A stretch of DNA of 64,000 nucleotides, taken from assembly GCA_026120185.1 (NCBI GenBank), contig JANUWF010001179.1, positions 1,281,501-1,345,500 of the forward strand, given 5' to 3'. This stretch comes from Voacanga thouarsii (taxonomy: Eukaryota; Streptophyta; Magnoliopsida; Gentianales; Apocynaceae). Positions 22,297-34,800 of the stretch are shown here, in pieces. Made by a program: the position numbers and the translations under genes. The notes under the pieces were generated by a model that had not been told where the DNA came from, did no database searches, and worked only from the letters and a program-made list of their open reading frames with translations. The number at the start of each line of letters is the position of its first letter. Positions within the stretch are counted from its first letter, which is position 1.

Positions 22297-24314
22297 TGTA
22301 GTGATTGAAAAAAACCAGAGAGCATGCATGGTGAAATAAAAATGGACAGAAAAAAAACGTATCAGAGAGCATGGTAGCAGCATGGAGGGATTAAAACCAT
22401 ACCTCTTGATGCCTTAAACCTTGAAGATTGTAGGAGAATTGATTGAAGCACAAAAAATAGCTTTCTTCTTCCCCGTGGAGTGAAGCTCCCTATGCAAAAA
22501 TGTCAGGTTCTCCTTCGGTGCAATGCTTGGCTTTTCAATTCTCAAAATATTCCATAGCCTAACCTCTAGTTGGTGAACACAGAAATGGGTTGAGAAGAGG
22601 ATCAGTTTTTTTTTCACCATCTCTCGGTTGGTTTTCAAGGCTTGGCTTCTTATGTTATGCAAACAAAACCAAAAGCCAGTAAACAGAAAACCAAGAGACA
22701 CAACCGTGAGAGAGAGATTTTATTTTTATTTTTTTATTTTAGTTTATTTTTCCACACAGAAAGCCTGGAGTTATGAAACCAAAAATAATTATTTTGATAA
22801 AAATAATATTCCCGAGATTTTATATTTCAAACACCTGAATATTATTAACAAAATAAATTTTGGCTTCACCCTAAACTCTTATAAACTGTGTTCGGAAAAA
22901 TCCTATGATCCAAGCTATTGTGCCAAAATAATATTTATTATTTTTCTTGGACCCGAAAAGCCCAAAATAATAAACATTAATTATTTTCCTTAGGATTAAA
23001 TAAATAACCTAATAAATAATTAATGTGCCCAAATGAACCAAAAAATAATTAAATTTTAATTATTTATTTCTTGGAATTAATTAAATAAATAACTCAATAA
23101 ATAATTAAGTATTAATTATTTTTCTCTAGTTTAAGTCCCGGTTAATTTTCTAATTATTCAAACTGAACCTCGGCCCTAAATAATTAATTAACCAATTAAA
23201 CTAGATAATAAAATTCTCTCAATTTATTTTATTCCAGTCCAATAATAAAGTAAACTTCTTGAATAAAATAAAACTCTCTCAACTGAGATCAATTTCTCAA
23301 TCCAAAAAATTAATTAGGACTTACGGGCTATTCCGATGACCAAAAAGACGCGTCGCCTTGGCTACTAAAATGACCAAAATACCCATACTATATAAATAGT
23401 TGTATTTTACATTTTAAATATTTCTTAATATCGCCATAAGAAAATATTGACCCCAAGGACAATGCTGCATTAGCAAAGTCTTCGACCTACAGGTGAAATG
23501 ACTAAATTACCCCTCTACACATCGCCGTACATTTAGAGAGGAAGAAGTGTACTAACACCCCTCTAAATGACATCTACTATCCTTAGGCTTCTAGTCCAAT
23601 GATCCACGACTTCCTGGAGTGTTTCCGCTTTCCAAGAGAGTTACTCTAAAGCAAACATCCAAGTCTTGTTTCCCAGGGCTCTGGATATTTAGATCATTCA
23701 GACAACCACAAGGGGCGATATAGTGTAGAAACTATCTTGTACAAGTCTGTCTTAACTAATTAGTCATATATACCCAACATACAAGTATATTGGCTCTACG
23801 ATAGAACCTCAACTATGGCAAATCAAAGTATATGTTTCCAGCTTCGTTAGACTACCAACTCATACTCATGTCATTAAGTACTAGTCCACGCTGTAACGAT
23901 AGTAGTTTAGTTTTCTACCATATAGTACTTTTAAGAAACCACTACTACAGGTCCTGTTCTACGTATTCGAAATACACTTATGTCATAAAGTGAGTAGACT
24001 ACTCACTGGCTAAAGGTAAGCCATTCCCTATTTGGAATTCATAACATAATAACCTAAACATGATGAGATTCCCATTCTCATCAATCGGTTAAGAACAAAT
24101 ATTTATGTGTTTAAATAACTCATGATCCATACCTTACTGTGAAAGACCTCCATTCACATGGATCACTTATTTAAACACAATGGGTTTTTTTCGAACGAAA
24201 ATTGTGCACAAACAAAAAGTAAATTCACAAATGATTTTTGAAATAAATTCTTTTATGGAAACATTCGATTTTTGTGTATCAAAAACCTAGTCTAAGAGGG
24301 TATACATTCCAACA
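22297..24314 (-). repeat. 5' LTR of family C copia
   Basis: TG at 24314/24313 and CA at 22298/22297. The outer half is closely shared with the solo LTR at 49297-51116. The inner half diverges and is very AT-rich (about 22990-23300, with many AATTAATTATTT runs). Confidence 0.85.
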
Positions 24315-24790
24315 ATATTGTGGGTGAATTATAATTTGGTAATAGTCTTATGGACAAATTATAAAGTGTTTATAATTTAAGGGTCAAAGTGCAATTATTT
24401 ACCTAACTATAAGCCCTAGAAATGTCTATAAATAGCTCACTTTAAGGAGCTAGTCCCCATAGGAGAAGTTCTGAAAAATCATTTTCATATAATTCTAACT
24501 TTTGGTCGTCTACTGTTACTTCCAAAAATCTACCCTAGCCATCGCTAAGCCTGCTAGCACTGGCTAACGTCATTTTATTTGAGTACGATTCTCATGTGGA
24601 TACTACTTAATTCATCCCTACTCTTGGGATGTAGTGGTTGATTAAGAACAACACAAGAGAAGGCAGATCAGTGGAGCTGAACTTTGTTAAAGGTTCGAGT
24701 TGTCTGCAGTTTTATGAAACATTAAGAACATTGATCATCCATTAATGTTTCATGGGAGAATGTGGCACTTCTTTCATTAAGAAGTTTCAA
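24315..24790 (+). repeat. 3' part of another copia-type LTR (E), truncated
   Basis: Contains TATAAATAG at 24427-24435 followed by a pattern seen in U5 parts of copia LTRs (GTACGATTCTCATGTGGATA; GAGAAGGCAGATCAGTGGAG). It resembles the layout, not the sequence, of LTR B. Its upstream part would have been split off by the family C insertion at 24314. The right border and family are uncertain. Confidence 0.4.
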
Positions 24791-25454
24791 AATTTGAAAG
24801 GTAAACAATCCCTCCCTTTTTATATCTATTTTATTTACATATGAGTGATCCTCGAGTTTGGGTTTCTGTTTTTGTCCTTCCAAAACTGCTTCTACTGTGG
24901 CACTATTGAAACCCAACTGTAATCACCTTTTCCTTCTCTTCCTTCTTCATCTTAAATTTGCCAAATTTTACCCTTTGAGTACAAATCCTTCGCCTTCACT
25001 TTGTCGCCACACTTCGATTGTACCACACTGCCATTGTAGCTCTCTTTCTCCACCATCGCTACACACTATCCTTTCCCTACACTGCAACCCCTTGCAGCTA
25101 CTGTCTTATTTCTCATGATGTAGCTCCTTCCCAATCTTCAAATCATCTCTCTACTTCTCAAAATGAAAATATTAAGTATGTAAGTGGAAAAAAATTCTTT
25201 AAAATTGAATTTGTGATAATATAATAAAAAAATTATTAAATATATGAAGTCAAGACAAAGCCCAAACTTGGGCCAAAGAGAGAATATGATGTGATGTGAA
25301 TATATGACAGTTTTTGAGAAAGAAAAATATATAAAATATTAATTTTTTAAAATTAGAGTGATTTTAAATTGGAATGAGAATCCCAATCCAAGTACACCCC
25401 AACATAGATTTTGAACTTTCTACATGAGTATATTTTAGGACTAGAAGGTAGTTT
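24791..25454. other. Unassigned sequence
   Basis: Pyrimidine-rich on the plus strand around 24920-25120 (many CTTC and CCTT runs), then AT-rich. Short frames of 60-90 codons occur (24858-25118), but they overlap each other and show no domain. No repeat boundary was found. Confidence 0.3.
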
Positions 25455-27362
25455 TCCTTCGGTAATTTTCAAATTCATCCTTACAAAATTTGCAATTGTC
25501 TCAATCAAATCCTTCAAATATTACTTTATTTAATTTAATCCTTATAAATATGAAAAGTATATCAAAATAATCATTCAATTCAAAATTTAACAGTCAAAAC
25601 TTAAAAATTCAAATAAAATTAGACAACATAAAGAATAATTTTCAATTTCTTCTTTAGAAATAAATAATTGTCTCAAGTAAGTCCCTCAAACATTACTTTA
25701 CTCAATTCAGTCTTTATAAATATAAAAAGTGTATCAAGGTATTCCACAAGATAAATTTAAAAAAAAAAAAATACCAACTTTGATAATTAATTTACTTAGG
25801 CTTTAAACGTACTATTTTTTTTTCTTTATATTCTTTAAACATATTAATCTTCTATTCTTTTTTTTCTTTTTTTAAATATACTTTAACTTAATATTAGTTT
25901 AATATGATTTTTTTAAAAATTTTCTCTTATGATACTTTTAAAGCAATATGATTAGAGTCTAAGTTGTTAATCTTGCGTCTCCATCTCTTACCTTTGCACA
26001 ATCAGCTTTATTTATATCCATTCTACATCTACACTTCCCTTCATATCTCCATGATAATGCTTTTGAATTGATAAATCTCATATTACACAGTTTTAAATAA
26101 TTTTACAAAATTAAGTTGCTTACTTTAAAAATTTTCACTAAAGACATTAATTTATTTTAATTTTAATATACATATATTTATTTATTTATTTATATTAAAC
26201 ATATCAAGAAGTTTTTTGAAGAGACTTGAATACTATAATATAAAAAACATTTAGAGAAAAAAAATGATAGAGATGTATTTGTGGGGATTTGATACTGTGT
26301 CTCTTCAATTTAACATGTACTTAGATTGCTACTTAATTCAAACTAAAAATTTAATTTAAAAATTTTTTATTTCTCAATAATTATTTTATACTCATAAAAT
26401 ATCATATTTTTAAGTTAATCTCATATTAACTTTTATTTTATTTTTTCATTCAAATAAATACTTATAAAAAACTACAATACAAGTGCAATGGAATTTAAAA
26501 TATATACTCCCTTCGTCCTAACAAAATTGATCTACTTACTATTTTGGACTATCCCAAAAAATTTGACACTTTCCTTAAAAGGAAAGTTTTTACTATACAA
26601 TTTATTATAAAATAATCAATATACTCCATATATATTATTTTTATATACTTAGATTTGACATAAATATTGTGGGACCTATATATTTTTTATTTTTATTATA
26701 CTATATTATATTATATTATTATTATATTCTAACTTTTACTTTTGCATAAAATATCGTACCAAGTCAACCATTGTTAATTTTAGTGGGACGAAGGGAGTAT
26801 AATTTAATTTTTTATTTTGAGATAATATTGGAGCAAGAGCCAAGTGTTAAAACCCAGTTCTAATCCCTTTGATAGAAATATTTCAACATATTACTTTAAA
26901 AGTATTATAAGAGAAATTTTTTAAAAATCATATCAAACTAATTTATGTTAAAGTACTCTTAGAAAAAGAAAAAAGAAGAATATAAGGGTAATGTGCTTAA
27001 AGAATATAAAAAGATAATATAGTTTAAGTAAATCAATTATCAAAGTTGATATTTTTGTCTTTAAATTTACCTTGTGGAGTACTTTGATACACTTTTCATG
27101 TATATAAGCATTAAATTGAGTAAAGTAATATCTGAGTAACTTGATTGAGATAATTGTATGTTTTTTAGGGCGAATTTGAAAATTACTCTTTATATTGTTC
27201 AACTTTATTTTACTTTTTAAGGTTTGACTGTTAAAATTTGGACGGATGGACTACTTTGATACGTTTTTTATATTTACAAGGATTAAGTTGAATAAATTAA
27301 TATTTGAGGGATTTGATTGAAATAATTGCATATTTTTGAGGACAAATTTGAAAATTGCTATT
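25455..27362. mobile_element. Long-inverted-repeat DNA element (foldback or MULE-like), non-autonomous
   Basis: Bases about 25455-25950 reappear in inverse orientation at about 26882-27362. Arms are about 490 bases with clear mismatches and small gaps. Outer ends: AATTTTCAAATT(C/T)(A/G)TCC on the left and its complement near 27340-27357. Each arm holds two related ~190-base subrepeats; ATTACTTTA...AAAAGTGTATCAA recurs. The ~930-base centre has no transposase and carries a Stowaway MITE. Long arms with internal subrepeats fit foldback or Mutator-like elements. I could not define exact termini or a target duplication. Confidence 0.65.
26507..26797. mobile_element. Stowaway-type MITE
   Basis: Terminal inverted repeats CTCCCTTCGTCC (26507-26518) and GGACGAAGGGAG (26786-26797), flanked by the TA target duplication (26505-26506 and 26798-26799). 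The 291-base AT-rich body has no ORF. Ends and TA duplication are the hallmark of Tc1/mariner-derived Stowaway MITEs of plants. It is inserted in the centre of the long-inverted-repeat element. Confidence 0.93.
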
Positions 27363-29336
27363 TTCATTTTTGAGGTTTCATTTCCATTTCTTCACCAAAA
27401 TCCACATAAACAAAAAGAACATCACGGGCTGTTGTTATTTTTTATTTTTAATTATCGATATATAGTTTTTTAAAGTTCTATGAAAAAAAAAAAATCAAAT
27501 TTTGAATCAAAATACTTTTAGGATATTTGTCTTCACAAATTAAATTTAAGGAATTAGAGATGGAGAACAAAGAGTTTAAAAAAAAAAAAAAGGATAACAT
27601 CAAAATTCAAACTAAAAAAGTTATGTTGCTAATATTGAGGGGGCATTATAAACCTCTTAACTGTCCAATTTAACTATTTTGGATGGAAATTACAAATAAA
27701 AATGTTAATGGATAATTTTAGGTATTTATTATCTAAATTTATATTCTAATTGTGAAGAGGGAAGTGAATTATCATAAGATATTGTTTTAGTAAATTTTTA
27801 TTTTTTTCTTTAAAAATTTTAAGATCTAATGGTTTAAATTTCAGAAACTGATAATGGATAAGTCAGATTTCATCAATAATATCAAATTATTCTTTGAATG
27901 GTTCATATTTATTTGGTAGTTATGGATAATTTAGTCATTTTATAATAATTTTTATTTTTCTTCTTTTTTGTTTGAATTTTAATGGTTAAGATATTCTTAG
28001 ATTTAGTATGTGTGGTTGAGATCTTGTGAAAATTTAATACATTTTCTACCCACCCACCCATGCCATCCCATCCAGCATCTTATTGCCTTCATCTTCCCCT
28101 GTTTTTGAACTCGTTATCCCTTTCGTCTCTCTGGCTTCCTTAGCATCCTTCCTCTTCCGGCGCCCCTTCCTATTGCCACCTGAACAACTTTAATGATCTT
28201 AAGAAACAAAAGTCATATGAAACAATTTCATTCAAAGAAATTCATAATGAAGTAATTGGGCTCAAGGTAATTTTCTATCTAATTGTTTCTTGAAATTTGT
28301 TCAATTTTATTATTTCTTAAAATTTTTTCAATTTTATTCTCTCTTATTTCTCTTGGAGATTGGTACCATTTATTTTCTTGATATTATATGGGTTATTTTT
28401 TGTTTGATAAAAAATTATTTTCAAGAAGTTGTTGTCAGATCGGAATCCAAAAAGAAGTAGTCGAAAGCTATTCAAGAATCGGTCATTGAAAATTCCAAAG
28501 AACTTGATTTGACGAGAGAATGAATTGAAGAGTAGGCTAAGCAAGTTATAAAGAACTCCTTGAAAGAATTTCACGAGTTTAAGAAGAAGGGTTCAGAGAT
28601 TTAGAACAGAAAAGGAAAGATATGGGTTCACTTTTGGGGATGTGAAAATTAGGGAAAAGAAAGTGCGTATGCAAGAGAAGTAAAAAAATAGAGTTTTAAG
28701 TTTTTCATTTCAAATTTCAATCGCTATTGAATTTGCTTATGTAAAAGTAGTTTGCTTTATCTGTTTGTAGTACTCTTCTTAGGATGGTCAATGGCACCTA
28801 TACTAGCATTGCCTCTTTCTCAATACTTTTAGAACTATTAGACGCCTAGTATATCTCAAAAATATATAAAATAGCTCAAAGTTTAGAAAAGAAATGATCC
28901 CAATCAAGGTTGAGAACCAGTTAATGGTACTTTGAATTATTGCATGATTGAAAAAAGTGTTCCTATTTAGGTCAGTGAGCATTACGAAACTGAATAGTGT
29001 TCTTTTCCTTTTCCTATCCCCTATCTTGCTAGACAAAAGTTGCTTATATACAAAGTACAGTTAATTTGATCAATTATTCCACTTCAAAGATGAGAATCGA
29101 TATGGCCTACTTGACCATTAAATTGAAAGAAGATTCTGGGCATCGACATTATTGAAATGATATGAGCTTTACCCAAGCACAATAAGAAACAATCATTGTG
29201 ATCAGAACATGCCAACACTGAGGGGTGGTGGTTTTGAGATATTATCTCTGAATGAGCAATAATTAGTGAAAATGCTGCAACTATTTTGAATCCGTGACTC
29301 GAAAGTAAATTGAGGGGCATTCTTATAAAAGAAAAG
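27363..29336. other. Unassigned AT-rich sequence
   Basis: No transposon ends or long frames recognised. One GC-richer patch (28050-28180) contains CCCACCCACCCA and TTCCGGCGCCCC. Bases 28430-28620 give short lysine- and glutamate-rich frames broken by stops. This is the left flank of the SIRE-like insertion and may be old host DNA; no function can be assigned. Confidence 0.3.
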
Positions 29337-30650
29337 TGTTAGCCTTAAGGGCATTTTCTTGTGTTTTGATTTATGACAAACATTGATAAGAATTAACTTA
29401 TGTGACTTATATATGATAGGACATATTTGACCTCAATTCTTTCAAGACATGCAAATGAGGTTGCTAAGCAGCTCTTAAGGAAATGAAATCCAAAGAAGTG
29501 ATTGATCAAGTACAACTGCAAGAGCTTGCAAATCGTGAAGTCCTTATGAAAGAACTTTAGACCAGGAATCGTTTATCAAGGTATAATGTGTAAATTCTGA
29601 TGTCTCCTTTATATTATAATCCAGTTTATTTCTACCTTGAAGCACACAAATAAAATGATTTCAAAAAGTAAGTCTTCAGATGTTTGGATTGAGTAGTTTG
29701 GATGGACCTCTGCATCCAAAACTTCGTCCAAAACTCTATAACAGTTTCTAAATGTTTTTGCCTAACAAAGTGCTGTTTTGGACTCACATTTTAAATACAC
29801 ATTCTTCCGATCCTTGAGTTCAAAATTCTAGAAAACCTGACAGTGAAAAACTAGCCATTGCTATCTTGCTTTTTGCCCCTATAAAAACTTTCAAAATTCA
29901 ATTTTGAAGTAGATTTTTATGCTATCTTCCTTTGAAATACTCTTAACTTTAGAATATAACAATCTCACTTTTCATTTGTGCTTTAAAAGTGAAATTAAAT
30001 TGTTTAAAAGGTAAAAAGTTTTTTGTGCTCATCTATTCGCAATTTGCTCAAATCTGTAAGCTATTTCTATAAACTTTCTTTCATTCTAACTTGTATAAAG
30101 GTTGAGAAGGTAAAACCTAGTTTGGGTGAGCCTTGATTGTTGTGATTAAAGAGGTTGGGTGTAAAACCAAGGTTGGTAATTCTCTTGTGTAAGATTGGTG
30201 TCACCTAATACCATTGAGTTGGAAAAAGATTTTAGTAAGTGTGTTGAAATCCTTAAGGAAGAATTTAAGATAGTGGATGTAGATCATTTAAGGATTGAAC
30301 CACTATAAATCTCTGAGCTTTATTTTGTGTCTCTTGCTTAAATTTCTTCATTACATTCTCACTGACTTTTGTCTTTAAATGTTCTATCATGTTTCGCTAA
30401 AATCAGTGATCTATTTATAATCCTTGCTTTCTGATTTAAACTTGTCATTTAATATCTCAACTACCAATTCTTATTTCATATCATTTGTGCTGACTTTAAA
30501 AGACTCCTAGTTGCATTTTTGAAATAAAAAACCATCCTTGAAGTTATGTAGTATTGTTGCTGATTTGCTCGAAAGTTTTTTTTGGAAACTAATTTTTTAA
30601 TCTACTCTTGTTAGTCAAAAACCTTATTCATCCCTCTCTAAAGTTTTTCA
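29337..30650 (+). repeat. 5' LTR of SIRE-like element
   Basis: Begins TGTTAGCCTTAAGGGC, ends AAGTTTTTCA, 1314 bases. A TATA-like TATAAAA occurs at 29880-29886, and the matching site in the other LTR is at 39583-39590. Confidence 0.92.
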
Positions 30651-30652
30651 AT

Positions 30653-30664
30653 TGGTATCAGAGC
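30653..30664 (+). other. Primer-binding site of SIRE-like element (initiator tRNA-Met)
   Basis: TGGTATCAGAGC, exact, two bases after the LTR end. Confidence 0.92.
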
Positions 30665-30712
30665 GCTGGTCTACTCTATTTTCTATCTAACGAGCGTGTA
30701 GAAAAGATCCTT

Positions 30713-31820
30713 ATGGCAAACATATTTGCTCTGCCTTATGTTGAAGGGTCTTCAACAAACAGACCTCATTTGTTCAATAGAAGTAACTATACATTCTGAA
30801 AAAATAGAATGAAGATTTATGTCTGCTTAATTCATTTTCAGTTGTAGAATCTGATTGAGAATGGACCATTTGTTCAGTCAAAGTTCATTGAAGGCAGAAA
30901 AGTGCCTAAACAAAATGATGAATATGATAACGAGGACATTTCAAAAATGACCCTGAATTTTCAGGCAATGAATATATTGTGTTGTGCTCTTGATGCTAAC
31001 GAATATAACTGGGTTAGTAGCTGTGATTCAGTTCACGAAATGTGGAGACTACTTGAGGTCACCCATAAGGGGACCAATCAGGTAAAAGAAAAGAAAATAG
31101 GACTCCTTGTCCGAGATTATGAATTGTTCTCTATGAAGCTAAGTGAGAACATAACTGATATGTTCACTCGATTCACAAACATTATGAATGGTCTAAAAGC
31201 ATATGGGGAAACTTATTCCCTTAGAGAACAAAATAGAAAACTACTTGATGCTCTGCCAAAGAGTTGGCAGCCAAAAACCTTGGCTATAGAGGAATCTAAA
31301 AATATGAATAACTTACCCACTGAAGAGCTAATTGGACTTCTTTTGACCCCTAAAATGAAATTTAAAAGGTTTCAAGAATATGGTGATGATGAGAAAGGCA
31401 AACGGGGAATTGCCTTAAAAGCAGTTGATGAAGAGCCTAACAATGATCAAACTGATTATGATAATGGCACTTATTTAGACACAAAAGCATTGGCTATGGT
31501 AGCTAGAAAGTTTAGAAAAATGTTTAGAATGCCCATTTCAAAAAAGGTAAGAAGCTTATGAAAAAGAAAGGATAGACTTCCTCTTTCAAACGCCAATACT
31601 TTGAATGCAAAAGCACAGAACATTTTATTGTTCATCGTCTAGTGGCCAAAGAAAAGGAGGCCAAGCAATTTAGAAAGAAAAAGAAGGACACAAAGTTAAA
31701 GAAAGGAAAAGAATTGATTGGAACTTGGGATTAGGCAGAATTTGAAATTGAGGAAAGTTGCGATTTAGAAAATGAAAAGGCCAACATCTGCTTCATGGCT
31801 AGAAGGATACAGTAAATCCT
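30713..31820 (+). pseudogene. gag: SIRE-like gag, broken
   Basis: Starts at ATG 30713 (MANIFALPYVEGSSTNRPHL), 49 bases after the primer site. It has a TGA near codon 29 and a TAG about 20 codons later, then a long open stretch in the same frame to 31561. Recognisable capsid segments are WRLLEVTHKGTNQVKEKKI, FTRFTNIMNGL and LLDALPKSWQPK. The nucleocapsid part beyond 31580 is shifted, and its zinc knuckle is reduced to a form like FECKSTEHFIVH, so the CCHC pattern is lost. A lysine-rich tail and an acidic segment follow. Confidence 0.85.
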
Positions 31821-33089
31821 ACATCTCCAGATTTAACAACTGATTTGCATATTTTTTATTGTGAAAAGTATGATGATTCTAGTGAATTATTTTTTGATAT
31901 GTTTCATGAACTGAAGAAATTGTCTAGAAGAAACAAAGAAATGAAGATAAAAATTAATTCCTTATTAAATGAGAATACAAAGTTGTTAAATGAGAATGAA
32001 GTCTTACTTGAGTCATATTTGCGGTCAGACATTGAATAAAATGTTTTCATCACCTCTTTTTTTAGAAAATAAATATTTATGTGACAAAATTTGTTCTCTT
32101 GAAACTATGGTTAGCAATTTTGACGATATGAAAAGTAAAGTCGATAATCTTACCTCATGCATTGAAAAGTTTATAAATGGCAAAAAAAAAAAAAAAAAAA
32201 AAAATTTGAAAAATTGCTTGGGGCACAACATACAACTAGAAACCAAAATGGTCTAGGCTATAGATATGATATTAGAACTAAAAATTACAAATTTCACTTT
32301 GTAAGAGCTGCCTCATCACATATGACACATAGTTGTGGCACATATTATGAAAAGTTTGAACATAAAGCATATAAGTGTCATATTAGGAAGAAGGTGCAGT
32401 ATGGTATGAAAACTGTTTGGAGGATAAAAGAAACTATCATTAACCCCTATGGACCCAAGAAGGTATGGGTACCAAAAGTCACTCTTCTATCTTGTGGATA
32501 GGGACATTTGTTGGACATGGGGAGCTCCACAAAATAGTTTTTGGATTGTGGATGTTCACGACACATGACAGGAAATGCCAGACTGCTGGAAAGTATTCAA
32601 GCTATAAGCGATGGATTTTTCACTTTTGGAGACAAAAAGAAAGGAAAAACACTTGGGATAGGTAATATTGGTAAGAGATCTTCAAATATCATAAAGCATG
32701 TGCTATTAATTAATGAATTAAAGTATAATCTTCTTAGTATCAGCCAACCATGTGATAATGGATGCAAAGTTATTTTTGAAAAAGATTCTTACATCATCAT
32801 GGATAGTTCCAGTAATAAGACTATTCTTGTTGCTAATCGTGTAGGAAATGTTTATGTTTTCTATCTTGATGATCTTGTAGCACATGATATTAGATGCCTC
32901 TCTGTGAATAATGATGACAGCTATCTTTGGCATAGAAGGCTAGGTCATGTATCTATTAATTTGTTAAATAAATTATCTTCAAAAGAACTTGTTAGAGGAG
33001 AGTCCAAAATGAGATTTGATAAAAACGAGTGTGTGACGCTTGACAATATGGAAAACAAACCAAAACCCCTTTTAAGCCCAAGAAAATGA
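31821..33089 (+). pseudogene. SIRE-like spacer, protease and integrase zinc domain
   Basis: Bases 31845-32256 encode a helical, asparagine- and lysine-rich linker (KINSLLNENTKLLNENE), broken by an A-run of about 20 bases at 32180. The protease follows at about 32541: LDCGCSRHMTGNARLLES, where the usual D-S-G triad reads D-C-G, then FTFGDKKKGKTLGIG. Next is the stretch LNELKYNLLSISQ-like, and the integrase HHCC region begins with LWHRRLGHVSINLLNKLSS at about 32925. Conserved cysteines after it are not evident. Confidence 0.8.
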
Positions 33090-33786
33090 TTTCAACATCA
33101 AAACCTCTTGAACTCATACACATAGATTTATTTGGACCAATGAGGACCACTAGTCTTGGTAGTAAAAGGTATGATTATGTAATTATGGATGACTTCTCAA
33201 GATTTACTTGGACCTTATTTCTTATTCAAAAGGATGAAGCCTTCTCTGAATTTTCAAAACTACTCAAAAGTGTTCAAAACTTCCTTGGTTGCAAATTGAT
33301 CTCAATTAGAAGCGACAATGATAGAGAATTTTGCAACCATGATTTCACTAAATTTTGTGAGGAAAGTGGTATTTCACACAAATTTTCACTACCAAAACTT
33401 CTTAACAAAATGGTGTGGTTGAGAGGAAAAATAGAACGTTACAAGAAATGGCAAGATCAATACTATGTGAAAACTCTCTTCCAAAATATTTTTGGGCTAA
33501 GGCTGTGAATATAGCCTGTTATATTGTCAACTGAGTTATGCTAAGACTTTTCCTAAGGAAAACTCATTTTGAACTCATATTTGATAAAGTTCCATCTATT
33601 TCATATTTCAAAGTTTTTAGATGCAAATATTTTGTCCTCAATACTCATGACAACCTTGGAAAATTTGATAGCAAATTTGATAAAGCCATATTTCTTGGAT
33701 ATTCTTCCAATAAAAAAGCATATAAAGTGTACAATAAGAGAACTCTATGTGTGAAAGAATCCGTACATATTATTTTTTATGAATGA
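33086..33786 (+). pseudogene. SIRE-like integrase core
   Basis: First catalytic Asp in ELIHIDLFGPM, followed by YVIMDDFSRFTW. The second Asp lies in ISIRSDNDREF. The Glu region has decayed: the expected N-G-V-x-E-R-K signature survives only as MVWLRGKIER-like residues at about 33410. It continues with FRCKYFVLN and FLGYSSNKKAYKVYN at 33620-33740, the usual C-terminal copia integrase segment, ending at TGA near 33784. One frame change occurs at about 33508. Confidence 0.85.
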
Positions 33787-34800
33787 AATATATATTTTTC
33801 TAGAAATGATGATGATGATATAGGTATCTCAAAAGAAAAATGTAGTGAACAACATATGGCTCTTTCACTTGATATTTATGCAAAAAAAGAACTAGAAGAA
33901 AAACAAGCTGAAGAAAATAATTAAAGGACTGAAGAGATCACGAATCAAGATCTGCCAAGAAATTGGAAGTATAAAACAATCCATCCAAAAGAGCATATCA
34001 TTGGTGATCCTAGCTGTGGAGTCAAGACTAGACGGTACTTTGTTGACAACTTTGCTCTACTCTCCAGTACTGAACCAAATTGTATTGATGCTGCTTTACA
34101 TGATGAATTTTAGATTATGGCTATGCAAGAAGAGCTGAATCAATTCGAAAGGAATCAAGTTTGGAAGCTTGTCCCTAAACCACTTGACCATCCCGTAATT
34201 GGCACTAAGTGGGTGTTCAGAGACAAACTTGATGATAATGTTATCAGAAACAAAGCTAGATTAGTTGTCCAAGAATTCAATCAAGAAGAAGGCATTAATT
34301 ATGATGAAACCTTTGCTTCCGTTGCTCGACTAGAATTAATAAGAATGTTACTTGAATTCGCTTCATTCAAAGGTTTTATACTCTACCAAATGGATGTTAA
34401 AAGTGCCTTCTTAAATGGTTTTATTGAAAAAAAAGTATATGTGGAACAATCTCTTGGTTTTACTCATGAACGTTTTTCTAACTATGTTTTTAAACTTTTA
34501 AAAGCCCTTTATGGTTTAAAACAAGCTCCAAGGACATGGTATGAAAGGCTAAGTGGTTTTCTTCTCTCAAAAGGCTTTTCAAGAGGGTTAGTTGATATCA
34601 CATTATTTATCAAATCTGAAAATTTTGATAATATCTTAATTGTACAAATGTATGTTGATGATATTATTTTTTGAGCTAATAATGATTCCTTGTGCAAGAA
34701 ATTTTCTAAGATAATGCAAAAAGAGTTTGAAATAAGCATGGTAGAAGAACTTAACTTCTTTCTTGAACTTCAAATCAAGTAAACCAAAGATGAAATCTTC
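33787..34800 (+). pseudogene. SIRE-like reverse transcriptase
   Basis: A linker with WKYKTIHPKEHIIGDPS (about 33965) leads into RT. Motifs in order: MQEELNQFERNQVWKLVPKP, GTKWVFRDKLD, ARLVVQEFNQEEGINYDETF, LYQMDVKSAFLNGFI with the first catalytic Asp, LLKALYGLKQAPRTWYERL, and YVDDIIF at about 34650 with the catalytic Asp pair. The frame 34117-34674 is open; a TGA follows the YVDD box. The domain is unusually well preserved for this element, but upstream TAG stops prevent expression as a polyprotein. Confidence 0.9.

Larger units (their letters stand above)
20951..24314 (-). mobile_element. Copia element of family C: 5' LTR and leader only
   Basis: On the minus strand: LTR 24314 to 22297 (2018 bases, TGTTGGAATG to CACTACA), primer site 22294-22283, and a leader of about 1.3 kb down to about 20951. 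Gag and pol are not present; the leader meets a copia RT scrap on the opposite strand. The LTR matches 13593-13919 and the first ~1 kb of the solo LTR at 49297. The flank beyond the LTR start is ATATT (24315-24319). Confidence 0.8.

Noticed and set aside
25455..27362. A pair of LTRs in opposite directions
   Set aside because: The repeats are inverted, AT-rich, lack TG...CA ends and enclose no primer site or polypurine tract; an inverted-repeat DNA element fits better.
28050..28180. GC-richer patch as a gene exon (proline-rich)
   Set aside because: No frame stays open beyond about 40 codons, and there is no splice signal or homology I can recognise.
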